Positions 19,084 to 26,888 of a stretch of 64,000 bases of DNA are shown here, one piece after another. The stretch lies in assembly GCF_900155605.1 (NCBI RefSeq), contig NZ_LT707420.1, positions 1,734,635-1,798,634 of the forward strand. Reading direction: 5' to 3'. The notes beneath the pieces were generated by a model that was given only the letters and a program-made list of their open reading frames with translations, was not told where the DNA came from and did no database searches. The DNA comes from Actinomyces marseillensis (lineage in GTDB: Bacteria > Actinomycetota > Actinomycetes > Actinomycetales > Actinomycetaceae). A program made the position numbers and the translations under genes. Position 1 is the stretch's first letter. Each line of letters begins with the position of its first letter.

Positions 19084-20847
19084 CTAGGGCCTCGTGGGAT
19101 ACAGCTGGGCAGTTTCTGTAGATGCAGGAATCCCCAGGTTTCGCACTGCTTCAGTTGCTACTTCTCCCCACAGCGGAGCCGCAGAGTCCGAAGACAAGCC
19201 GCCCACACGCGGGTTGTACAGAACAACCGAAATCGCCAAACGCGGAGATTCCGCCGGAATCAAACCGGCAGTGTTTGATACGACCGCATCAGCTCCGTTG
19301 ACCTTAATGTCTGCGGTACCCGTCTTCACAGCAATGCGGTAGCCCTCCACCTTTGCTGTCTGGCCAGTACCCAGTTCATCAGTGACAACAGACTCCATCA
19401 TGGTGATGAGTTCTTTTGAGCGATCCGCCGACATGACCTGCTGAGGTTGAGGAGCCGTGGCTTTCTCGGCACGCCCCTGCGAATCGATCGTTGAGTCAAT
19501 AATTCGTGGCGCAATCATCACTCCGCGGTTTCCGATTGCCTGAATGAGTTGATTCTGCTGGACGGCGGTGATGGCGTAGGACTGTCCGAACATCATCGTG
19601 TAGCGATCTCGGCCTTGGATATTGTCGAAATCACGCATGATGCCTTGAGATTCACCAGCTAACTCAATCCCCGTGAGTTGGTTGAGTCCCATCTTCGTCA
19701 TGAAGTCGTAGCGATCACGATCGCCTACCTGCTCGCCAATCTCAATCGTTCCAACGTTTGAGGACTCCGCGAGGATACCGGTCGACGTCAAAGTCTCGGT
19801 TCCGTGCTCGTGGTAGTCCTTGATCGGGCCGCCAGCATCAGGAGGGTTAATGCTATACGGGACGCTGTATTGACTCGTTGGCGTAGTTGTTCCCTTTTCC
19901 AGGGCCGAGGCCACAGTTAACAGCTTGCCCACCGAACCCGGTTCGTAGGGAGCCTGCACCCCCATGACAGATTGAGGCTTTGCGGCATCCGGCGTCGTGG
20001 ACCCCGAATCGGCAAGAACAAGAATACGTCCCGTCGACACATCAGAAATGACGACGACTCCCCAGTCCGCATTGTGCTTACGCACGCGTTCATCAAGACG
20101 ATCTTGAACGAGGTGTTGGAGGTCAGCGTGGAGAGTTGTCCGTACTGAACCGCCATCTTGAGGCTCTTTGGTCGTGCGCTTTCCACCGGGCATAATCGCA
20201 CCGTTGGGCGAGATCTCGTAAGCTTCTTCTCCTGCTGTTCCCTGGAGGAAATTGTTGAAATACGCTTCAAGTCCTGAAACGCCGTCGCTTTGTGCATTCA
20301 CCGCACCAACGATCGGAGCCGCAGTATTCCCGTTCGGGTAGACGCGGTCGAAGACCGACTCCCATTCAATTCCAGTGATATCAAGCTTGCGGATCTCACG
20401 GTACGTCACCGCATCGACATTTTTCTTGAGGTAGACATACGTGGAATCCCCCAGCATCATGCCGCCCAATTCGGCACGACTCATCCCTAAGAGCGGGGCG
20501 AGTTGCTTGGCTGCTTCCGCTGGGCCTCGACCAACTACTTTGCCGTCGTCGTCTTTGTGTTCGTAGGTCGTGATTGCTCGCTGGTTGACCGCAATGTGAT
20601 AGGCCTGAACTGAATCTGCTAAGACAACGCCATTCACATCGAGGATGTTGCCGCGTTTCGCACCAATTTCACTGACAGCTGTGCGAACTCTTTCTCCTTC
20701 CGATGAAAGAGTCGCGCTTTGGAAAACTTGGATGACGAAAAGCTGGAGAACGCATAACGCAAAGAGGAGGGTAAACATCCTCCCGATTCCACGGGCGCGA
20801 TTCGCAGTGGTATCACTCGCTTTGCGTGTGCGCTGCCACAACCTCAT
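19084..20847 (-). CDS. ftsI: septal transpeptidase FtsI (PBP3)
   Basis: The 587-residue class B penicillin-binding protein cross-links septal peptidoglycan. It has one N-terminal membrane segment (about residues 24-46), the dimerisation domain, and a transpeptidase domain with active-site SVGK (Ser305, Lys308), SSN (362-364) and KTG (near 506). There are no PASTA repeats after the catalytic domain. Its ATG forms ATGA with the ftsL stop. Confidence 0.96.
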   Translation of the reverse strand: MRLWQRTRKASDTTANRARGIGRMFTLLFALCVLQLFVIQVFQSATLSSEGERVRTAVSEIGAKRGNILDVNGVVLADSVQAYHIAVNQRAITTYEHKDDDGKVVGRGPAEAAKQLAPLLGMSRAELGGMMLGDSTYVYLKKNVDAVTYREIRKLDITGIEWESVFDRVYPNGNTAAPIVGAVNAQSDGVSGLEAYFNNFLQGTAGEEAYEISPNGAIMPGGKRTTKEPQDGGSVRTTLHADLQHLVQDRLDERVRKHNADWGVVVISDVSTGRILVLADSGSTTPDAAKPQSVMGVQAPYEPGSVGKLLTVASALEKGTTTPTSQYSVPYSINPPDAGGPIKDYHEHGTETLTSTGILAESSNVGTIEIGEQVGDRDRYDFMTKMGLNQLTGIELAGESQGIMRDFDNIQGRDRYTMMFGQSYAITAVQQNQLIQAIGNRGVMIAPRIIDSTIDSQGRAEKATAPQPQQVMSADRSKELITMMESVVTDELGTGQTAKVEGYRIAVKTGTADIKVNGADAVVSNTAGLIPAESPRLAISVVLYNPRVGGLSSDSAAPLWGEVATEAVRNLGIPASTETAQLYPTRP

Positions 20848-21239
20848 CGCGCGGCGACACCGCCCTCAACTGTGCCATCCGATAGACGAATGGTACCGAG
20901 CTTACCGGCGTGCACCATTCCCTGTGCCTTCGCGGCCTTCTCCAGTTCAACAGGAGAAGCCTTTTCTTGAAGTTGAGTCTGCAGAGTCCATGATTGCGCT
21001 TCAAGTTCATTGAGCTGAATCTGGTACTCGCGAATCTCGTACGAGGTCTGGGCCATGTGGGTGTTAATCACCATGGGAACCACAATAGCGATTGCGATCA
21101 TGACCAGCACGATGATCGTCATGGGAATGACTGAGCGACGAGGACGCGAAGAGTCGACCACTGTCAAAAGTGGTCGAATTTCCTCACCTACGTAGGCCGG
21201 ACGAGAGGTCGCGCGTGCGCGCGCGGTGGCTCCGCTCAT
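20844..21239 (-). CDS. ftsL: FtsL-like division protein
   Basis: This small bitopic protein (131 residues) has a cytoplasmic tail, one membrane helix (about residues 39-59) and a short coiled coil (residues 68-105) outside the membrane. Position between rsmH and ftsI is typical of FtsL, which recruits FtsW/FtsI with FtsQ and FtsB. Sequence similarity in this family is weak, so the symbol rests on topology and position. Both ends overlap neighbours by ATGA. Confidence 0.82.
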   Translation of the reverse strand: MSGATARARATSRPAYVGEEIRPLLTVVDSSRPRRSVIPMTIIVLVMIAIAIVVPMVINTHMAQTSYEIREYQIQLNELEAQSWTLQTQLQEKASPVELEKAAKAQGMVHAGKLGTIRLSDGTVEGGVAAR

Positions 21240-22213
21240 GGTCTTTCCTTCCAGGGACGTATCATCTGTGCGCCGCGCAACCGCACAGATGCGGAACGCG
21301 GATTATGGGATTTTTCTGTGTCATCAGCCAGCTGCGCTCCTCGAGTGAGGAGTTGCAAGCGAGCTTGAAGTTCTTCGGGGATGAGGGGAATCCCCGCGGG
21401 GGCTTGGTCCGTTGCTCCACGTCGGAAGATGTCCTTAACCAGGCGGTCTTCCAAAGATTGATAGGACTCGATGACGATCCTTCCGCCCACGCGAAGTCGT
21501 TCGAGGGCTGCGGGAAGTGCGGCCTCGAGAATCGTGAGCTCATCGTTGACCGCAATTCGTAAGGCCTGGAAGGTCCTCTTGGCGGGGTTTCCTCCGGTGC
21601 GTCGCGCGGCGGCCGGGATCGAGTCTCGAACGATCTGCGCCAATTGTGAGGTTCGCGTGAGCGGCTGAGTTTCCCGGTCACGAACGATGCGCGCAGCGAT
21701 CTTCGAGGCGAACTTTTCTTCTCCGTAAACCCGCAGGATCCGCGCGATTTCTTCTTTCGAGGCCGAGGCCAAGAGCTGGGCAGCGCTCACTCCGACGGTG
21801 GGGTTCATTCGCATGTCAAGCGGTGCGTCGTGCGCATACGAGAAGCCACGTTCTTCTTCGTCGAGCTGAAGAGAGGAAACACCGAGGTCCATGAGAATGC
21901 CATCGACCATTGCTCCTGGCGCCTCGTCGGCGACTGCGGCCATATTGTCGTAAGTCGTATGGAAAGCACGGAATCGAGAGCCAAAGGGTGCAAGCCTAGC
22001 TGATGCAAGCTCAATTGCTGCGGGGTCGCGGTCGATACCAAAGACCGTGAGTTGGGGGAAACGCTTGAGTGCCGCTTCGGTGTGACCGCCCATCCCCAAG
22101 GTCGCATCAATCAGAATCGCTCCGGGAGCTTCAATAGCGGGAGCGAGCATGTCCAAGCACTCGTTGAGGAGGACAGGAACATGCAAGCGCGAGGCATCGC
22201 GGTCAGCAGACAC
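21236..22213 (-). CDS. rsmH: 16S rRNA (cytosine-1402-N4)-methyltransferase
   Basis: RsmH methylates N4 of C1402 in the decoding centre of the small ribosomal subunit. The 325-residue enzyme shows the SAM loop DATLGMGGHTEAAL, the motif ILMDLGVSSLQLD, and the conserved ERGFSY and KRTFQALRIAVN. It starts with GTG 22213 behind GAAGGAGG. It follows mraZ after 108 bp that hold a large inverted repeat. Confidence 0.97.
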   Translation of the reverse strand: MSADRDASRLHVPVLLNECLDMLAPAIEAPGAILIDATLGMGGHTEAALKRFPQLTVFGIDRDPAAIELASARLAPFGSRFRAFHTTYDNMAAVADEAPGAMVDGILMDLGVSSLQLDEEERGFSYAHDAPLDMRMNPTVGVSAAQLLASASKEEIARILRVYGEEKFASKIAARIVRDRETQPLTRTSQLAQIVRDSIPAAARRTGGNPAKRTFQALRIAVNDELTILEAALPAALERLRVGGRIVIESYQSLEDRLVKDIFRRGATDQAPAGIPLIPEELQARLQLLTRGAQLADDTEKSHNPRSASVRLRGAQMIRPWKERP

Positions 22214-22240
22214 TTCTGTCCTCCTTCTGTGTGATGGGTA

Positions 22241-22321
22241 TCCGTCGTTCCAGGTCCCCCACCGTGCTCTGCCATCGGGGAAGTGACGTCAGAACATCGG
22301 GAGGAGACCTGGAATGACGGA
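22241..22321 (-). repeat. imperfect inverted repeat between mraZ and rsmH
   Basis: TCCGTCGTTCCAGGTC (22241-22256) and GACCTGGAATGACGGA (22306-22321) are inverted copies over 16 bases with one mismatch, which is a G-U pair in RNA. The intervening 49 bases can fold further. The structure would form in the mRNA just after the mraZ stop and before the rsmH ribosome site. It could be an RNA stability element, attenuator or protein-binding pair; it has no T-run of a normal terminator. Confidence 0.6.
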
Positions 22322-22756
22322 CTAGAACATTCCTGGGATAATTTCGTTTTCAGTTTGTGAGAACACGTCTTCCTGGACGGACAGGTAATCGTTCCACGCC
22401 TGCGAGTTCCAGATCTCTGCACGCGAGCCGGCACCAATGACGGTCAGTTCGCGGTCAAGACCGGCGTATTTGCGAAGATCCGGAGGAAGAGTGATTCTTC
22501 CTTGCTTATCCGGAACCTCCTTGTACGCCCCCGAGAGCAGCACGCGGACATAGTCACGTGCTTGTTTGGATGACAGTGGCGCTCGTCGAAGTTCCACCGT
22601 CATTTGCTCAAACTCTTGGGCTGGAAAGGCGTAGATGCAGTGTTCTTGACCTCGAGTCAGAACAATGCCACCTTCCATGTCCTCCCGGAATCGGGCAGGC
22701 AGAATCACGCGTCCCTTGTCGTCGAGCTTGGGCTCGTAAGTGCCAAGGAACATCAT
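22322..22756 (-). CDS. mraZ: transcriptional regulator MraZ
   Basis: MraZ is a DNA-binding protein that controls its own division/cell-wall operon. The 144-residue protein carries two SpoVT-AbrB-like repeats, [20 protein letters not shown] and [20 protein letters not shown], each with the conserved D-x-x-G-R-I/V-x-L-P. ATG codons lie at 22756 and 22753; GGAAGG upstream is best spaced for 22756. It heads the dcw cluster, with candidate MraZ boxes upstream. Confidence 0.96.
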   Translation of the reverse strand: MMFLGTYEPKLDDKGRVILPARFREDMEGGIVLTRGQEHCIYAFPAQEFEQMTVELRRAPLSSKQARDYVRVLLSGAYKEVPDKQGRITLPPDLRKYAGLDRELTVIGAGSRAEIWNSQAWNDYLSVQEDVFSQTENEIIPGMF

Positions 22757-22783
22757 TCACCGCCTTCCCCTCCGTGACATCTT

Positions 22784-22800
22784 CCCCCACTTTACTCCAC
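22784..22800 (-). promoter_or_regulatory. MraZ-box-like element, proximal
   Basis: In the mraZ direction this reads GTGGAGTAAAGTGGGGG: two TGGRG units with a 5-base spacer, the arrangement known for MraZ boxes (TGGGN-N5 repeats), and it also contains AAAGTGG. It lies 28 bp before the mraZ ATG. Its inverted copy is at 22883-22899. Confidence 0.6.
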
Positions 22801-22820
22801 GTTTTGCCATTTTGGGATGC

Positions 22821-22826
22821 TTTATC
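22821..22826 (-). promoter_or_regulatory. candidate mraZ -10 element
   Basis: The minus strand reads TGTGATAAAG here, giving a GATAAA -10 with an upstream TG. A weak TAGTGA lies 17 bases further upstream. It places transcription start just before the proximal MraZ box, as in other mra operons. Visual match only. Confidence 0.35.
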
Positions 22827-22882
22827 ACACTAATCCGATAGATTCACTACACATATCCGCGGAATATCAAGGAAAAATAAGA

Positions 22883-22899
22883 GTGGAGGAAAGTGGGGG
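22883..22899 (+). promoter_or_regulatory. MraZ-box-like element, distal inverted copy
   Basis: The plus strand reads GTGGAGGAAAGTGGGGG, which differs by one base from the proximal box on the other strand. The two boxes face each other across 82 bp. Confidence 0.5.
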
Positions 22900-22973
22900 A
22901 AATTTTCAGCGTTTCTCGTCAAAAAACTCAGGAAATGCTTCTGACCAGCACAAACATGCTCAAGCAACTAGAG

Positions 22974-22990
22974 GTGGGGAAAAGTGGGGA
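22974..22990 (+). promoter_or_regulatory. third MraZ-box-like element
   Basis: The plus strand reads GTGGGGAAAAGTGGGGA, two TGGGG units separated by 5 bases. It has the same orientation as the copy at 22883 and lies 74 bp beyond it. Confidence 0.45.
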
Positions 22991-23027
22991 GACTCTCTGA
23001 AAGAGACAGAAAGATCCGTCCAGAGAT

Positions 23028-23067
23028 AAAAAATGGATGCCTGGCGAGTACACTCACCAGGCATCCA
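23028..23067 (-). terminator. intrinsic terminator after the DUF3040 gene
   Basis: On the minus strand TGGATGCCTGG (from 23067) and CCAGGCATCCA (to 23034) form a stem, extended by GAGT/ACTC-type pairs near a small loop, and a run of six T follows (23033-23028). It lies 14 bp after the DUF3040 stop and insulates the mraZ control region from upstream transcription. Confidence 0.85.
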
Positions 23068-23080
23068 TCCAAAAAGTCAG

Positions 23081-23449
23081 TTATTCATCTGCAGATCGGC
23101 GATCCCAACGCTCTTCTTGACGCTGCATAAAAGAAGCCCTCTTCCCGCCCGAGCGCGCAGCCCGCGGAGTCTGCAAGGCGTACCAAGCGCCGCCAAGCAT
23201 GAAAAGAAAGCCCGCGACCCCAACGATCAAAGAAATCACCGAGTACCCAAGAGAGACAGCGGCAACCAAAATTAACAAACCCGCGACAATCATCAACGAG
23301 CCAGCAGCAACCCGCTTAGGTGAAAGTTTTGAAGAAGAACGCGGCACATCAGCGCCTTCGCGCACGTGATCACGGAAGGAGGAAGGCTGATGGTCGAACT
23401 GTGCTTCCATCTCCTCAAGAACTTGCTTCTCGTAATCAGAAAGTGCCAT
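23081..23449 (-). CDS. DUF3040 membrane protein
   Basis: The 122-residue protein begins with the DUF3040 signature (ALSDYEKQVLEEMEAQF) and has two adjacent hydrophobic helices (about residues 47-66 and 68-91), then a basic Arg-rich tail. DUF3040 is common in actinobacteria near dinB and mraZ; its function is unknown. It starts 9 bp after dinB and ends before a strong terminator. Confidence 0.9.
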   Translation of the reverse strand: MALSDYEKQVLEEMEAQFDHQPSSFRDHVREGADVPRSSSKLSPKRVAAGSLMIVAGLLILVAAVSLGYSVISLIVGVAGFLFMLGGAWYALQTPRAARSGGKRASFMQRQEERWDRRSADE

Positions 23450-23458
23450 GAGATCATT

Positions 23459-24676
23459 CTACTTGTTTTCTTCAAGCAAAGATGCAATCGAGATTGCCCC
23501 TGCCCCGTACTTTCCACGAATTTGATCCATAGCACGCTCGGCAGCTTCAGGGCGTTCGTCCTGATCAAGCATGACTTCAAAGCCTTCTTCTCGAGCAATA
23601 AGCCCCTCTGCTCGCACTCCAAAAAGTCTCACTCCCCCGCTCGGAAGAGTCTCACGAGCAAATAGTTCGCGTGCAATCCTCGAAATATCTCTTCCCAAGT
23701 CAGTAGGAGCAGCCAGGCGCTGCTGACGAGTGATCGTTGAAAAATCCGCACCGCGCATTTTGATCGCAACTTGACGACATACCCATCCGCCCTCGCGCAA
23801 TCGGCGAGCACATTCATGCGCGGCCTTGGTAATAAATTGCTCGAGCAGCCCCCGATCACGAATATCAACCTCGAAGGTTCTCTCCATACCAACCGACTTT
23901 TCTTCACGAGAGACGCACACTGGCCTCGGGTCAATTCCCCACGCAAGGTCATGAAGCTGGTGTGCAGCCGCGGCCCCAAGAAGACGAGCCAAACGCTGCA
24001 CAGGATGCTCAGCAAGCTGCCCAATCGTTTGGATCCCCTCACGTTCAAGGATCTGCCCGCTTTTGGCCCCCACTCCCCACAAGGCGCCAACTGGAAGTCC
24101 GTGAAGGAATTCAATCGTGGCCTCGGCGGGGATCAACAAGAGACCGTCAGGTTTGGCATTCGAAGAGGCAATTTTGGCCACCGACTTCGTCGAGGCAATC
24201 CCCACCGACGCCGGCAAGCCAAGGTCCCCTCGAATCTGAGTACGGATATCCCGAGCGATCTGAGTGGGGGTTCCGAAACGGAGCCTCGACCCCTTAACGT
24301 CAACAAAAGCCTCGTCGACGCTCACTTGCTCAACAAGTGGACTGAAGCGCCCGATAATCTCCATAACTTTGCACGAATACATGCGGTAGAGCTCAAAGTG
24401 CCCAGGGATGAATACTGCTGTCGGGCACAGTGCGCGTGCACGAGCAATAGGCATGCCGGCGCGCACGCCCAAGCCCCTAGCCTCGTAGGTCGCAGAAGTG
24501 ACAACCCCGCGATTCCCACTTCCCCCAACGATGACGGCCTTACCGACAAGCGATGGGTCCTGACGAATCTCAACCTGCGCGAAGAAAGAATCCATGTCAA
24601 TGTGCAAGATATTCGTTTGAGAATCATCGTCTCCCCAAAAGCGTTTGCGACGCTTATCGCGCGGAGCGTTCGACAT
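23459..24676 (-). CDS. dinB: DNA polymerase IV
   Basis: This 405-residue Y-family polymerase copies past damaged bases. The active-site blocks are HIDMDSFFAQVE (near residue 26) and EQVSVDEAFVDV (near 120). A helix-hairpin-helix stretch and the little-finger domain follow. The C-terminus has no obvious beta-clamp motif. AAGGGGG precedes ATG 24676. I see no SOS box upstream. Confidence 0.94.
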   Translation of the reverse strand: MSNAPRDKRRKRFWGDDDSQTNILHIDMDSFFAQVEIRQDPSLVGKAVIVGGSGNRGVVTSATYEARGLGVRAGMPIARARALCPTAVFIPGHFELYRMYSCKVMEIIGRFSPLVEQVSVDEAFVDVKGSRLRFGTPTQIARDIRTQIRGDLGLPASVGIASTKSVAKIASSNAKPDGLLLIPAEATIEFLHGLPVGALWGVGAKSGQILEREGIQTIGQLAEHPVQRLARLLGAAAAHQLHDLAWGIDPRPVCVSREEKSVGMERTFEVDIRDRGLLEQFITKAAHECARRLREGGWVCRQVAIKMRGADFSTITRQQRLAAPTDLGRDISRIARELFARETLPSGGVRLFGVRAEGLIAREEGFEVMLDQDERPEAAERAMDQIRGKYGAGAISIASLLEENK

Positions 24677-24706
24677 CGGATCCCCCTTCCCGCTTAGAGT
24701 TGTTCT

Positions 24707-25504
24707 ATGAGTACTCTAGACTCCCCGTCAATTGAGGTACGGTGGGACGGTCCGCGCGCAACGCTTCTTGTCGATGGCGCTGAGTCCTCGTGCATCGACA
24801 CGTCGGACCCCAGTTATCTCGATTTTGAGTACATGCAGCACGCAACTTGTGCGCTCCAAGCAACATTTCCTTCATCCGCGCCGCTGCGCGTTCTTCATTT
24901 GGGAGGTGCAGCCTGCGCACTCCCCTGGGCATGGTCGATTCTCTTTCCCTCATCGCGTCATACGGTCGTTGAGATTTCTCCAAAGATCGCAAGCTTTGCG
25001 CGCGAAACCTTCGATCTTCCACGCTCACCTATCCTCAAAATACGAATCGGCGAGGCGCGCGCGGTCATTGATTCTCTTCGAAGCTCGTCCTTTGACGTCA
25101 TTGTTCGCGACGCATTCGCCGGGGAATCTGTCCCCTCTCAGCTACGAACCCTCGAGTTCACTTCCCAGTGTCATCGTGTTCTCCGCAAAGGCGGTCTTCT
25201 GCTGGCCAATAGCGCGCACGGAGGTAGTGACAACGCGCGCATTGATCTGGCAGGCATGCGGGAGAGCTTCGCAGATGTCCAAGCCCTGTGCGACCCCAAA
25301 GTTGGGCGCGGAGCACGACGAGGAAATATCGTCTTCCTCGCCCAGTATTCGCCGCAATCCGTCAACGAGGTGGAACTCGACCGTCTTCTCCGCAAGCTCC
25401 CTCTTCCCGCCCGTCCCCTTCGCGGCAAAGAGCTATCGAAGTGGCAGGCTGGAGCGCGGGCCATGAGCGACGCGGAAATCGGCTGGGGAATCGACGAGGC
25501 CTAG
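24707..25504 (+). CDS. spermidine-synthase-like methyltransferase-fold protein
   Basis: The 265-residue protein has a Rossmann-type SAM-binding fold: LRVLHLGGAACALPWA, then TVVEISPKIASFARE, and DVIVRDAFAG. This pattern fits spermidine-synthase-like proteins that lack the membrane part and are common near dinB in actinobacteria. The usual catalytic DxxD of true spermidine synthases is not clear, so the substrate is unknown. The ATG lies 6 bases after a TAGAGT -10-like hexamer with no ribosome site between, so the mRNA may be leaderless. Confidence 0.75.
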   Translation: MSTLDSPSIEVRWDGPRATLLVDGAESSCIDTSDPSYLDFEYMQHATCALQATFPSSAPLRVLHLGGAACALPWAWSILFPSSRHTVVEISPKIASFARETFDLPRSPILKIRIGEARAVIDSLRSSSFDVIVRDAFAGESVPSQLRTLEFTSQCHRVLRKGGLLLANSAHGGSDNARIDLAGMRESFADVQALCDPKVGRGARRGNIVFLAQYSPQSVNEVELDRLLRKLPLPARPLRGKELSKWQAGARAMSDAEIGWGIDEA

Positions 25505-25557
25505 CCTTCACAGAGATTCCCCGGAGCCCCGCGAGTTGGCAGGCACCTAGTTTGGGT

Positions 25558-26712
25558 TTATTCGACAGAGCCCTCGTGGCTTTGTTGCGCAGATCCTTCG
25601 GTGCGTTCCGGACTTTCCTCCGCAGCGGAAGCACTGCCACGGTGGCGAGGCGCGTGTGCACCCCCGGCCGAATCGGAGCCTTCTTTGCGCTCGGCAACGC
25701 GTTTGAGGGCCTCGGCAAGAAGGTCGTCAACAGAGGGCTTTTCTTCAATAACCTTCTCGTCGTCTTCAGACGGCTGTGTGTTTCCCGCTGCGCCTTCGGT
25801 CACTGAGGCAAGATAGGCCTCGATCGCATCAGAGATCCCCGTTATCTCAGTTTCTTTTTCAGCCCCTACTGCAACCGTAAATGCTGAGGGCACCGCATTA
25901 AGGGGGATGCCTAAGCCATCTCCGGAGAAGGAATCATAGTGCTCTTCAAGGGCACGGACGGTGTGCTGAACCTCAGGATTTGCATCCACAAGAGCAGCAA
26001 AAGCATCAAAGTCTTCGGCTGCTCCCTGTTCAAGATCTCCCACGGGAAGCGAGAGACCAGAAAACTCGGAGAGCTTACGCAGCAGAGCAGAAGAAGCAGC
26101 AGGATAGGCCGATTCCGACATGTAATAGGGAACAATCGCGAGAAGAGTCATCCCATCGATCCCCGCTTTCTTCAGGTGCCATTGAAGGAAAGACACCATC
26201 GACCCAGGGTATTGGATTCGCGCCGACATATGTGGCTGCGCGGGAACAAGCGAAGGATCGGTCGTGTGGACGTGGACGGGAGTCGGTCTCGTGTGAGGGA
26301 CACCGGAAGGGATCCCGGTCATCCCGAAGACCACCTCAACCCCGGCCTCGGTAATGATTTCTCGAACGCGGGAAGCGAAAGTCTGCCAGCGGTAATCGGG
26401 TTCAGGCCCATGGAGGAGCAGGAAAGACTCTCCGCGGTCATCACGCAAAAGGTCAAGAGAGATCTTCGGAGTTTCAACCTCTTCAGTCACCCAGCTTTTC
26501 ACGGTAATGACCGGGCGATGTGAACGGTAGTTAATGAAGTCTTCAGCATCAAAGTCTGCAACGTGCGTGGCGGGAAGGGCGCGAAGCATCTGTTCGACAG
26601 CCATGCGGCCGGAAGCGCCTGCATCCATCGCGCCGTCGAAATACGTCACCAGAATTCGCGCACGAGTATGGGGAGCCTGGTGATTATCCCCGCGAGTCTG
26701 GGTTTCGGTCAC
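25558..26712 (-). CDS. PAC2-family protein (proteasome-assembly-chaperone type)
   Basis: The 384-residue protein contains the PAC2 fold: ILVTYFDGAMDAGASG at the start, FLLLHGPEPDYRW, VVFGMTGIPSGVPHTRP and VPYYMSESAYPAAS. The last 90 residues are acidic then Arg/Ser-rich and look disordered. Actinobacterial PAC2 proteins are widespread but of unknown role. I choose GTG 26712, with AAGGAGG five bases upstream, rather than the ATG at 26733. Confidence 0.85.
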   Translation of the reverse strand: MTETQTRGDNHQAPHTRARILVTYFDGAMDAGASGRMAVEQMLRALPATHVADFDAEDFINYRSHRPVITVKSWVTEEVETPKISLDLLRDDRGESFLLLHGPEPDYRWQTFASRVREIITEAGVEVVFGMTGIPSGVPHTRPTPVHVHTTDPSLVPAQPHMSARIQYPGSMVSFLQWHLKKAGIDGMTLLAIVPYYMSESAYPAASSALLRKLSEFSGLSLPVGDLEQGAAEDFDAFAALVDANPEVQHTVRALEEHYDSFSGDGLGIPLNAVPSAFTVAVGAEKETEITGISDAIEAYLASVTEGAAGNTQPSEDDEKVIEEKPSVDDLLAEALKRVAERKEGSDSAGGAHAPRHRGSASAAEESPERTEGSAQQSHEGSVE

Positions 26713-26888
26713 GTTCCCCTCCTTCGGTGTCAAGCTCGCCCCCAGTGGGCACTACTCATAGTAAAACTACATTGTTTACATCCTCCCAGCGCGGCTAATC
26801 CCACAATTGCGCCAAGGGCATATCACAGGAATTCGGGGTCCAGATACGGCAAAATAGAACGCCAGACTTTTTCTACCGAGAGGTCCCA

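Noticed and set aside
24650..24720. SOS box for dinB
   Set aside because: The region has TTCGAC but no paired half-site at the right spacing.
26713..26888. Rifamycin-associated element upstream of the HelD/HelR-like gene
   Set aside because: Only a weak GTAAA/TTTAC pair at 26761-26779 is present; the GC-rich palindrome expected for that element is not.
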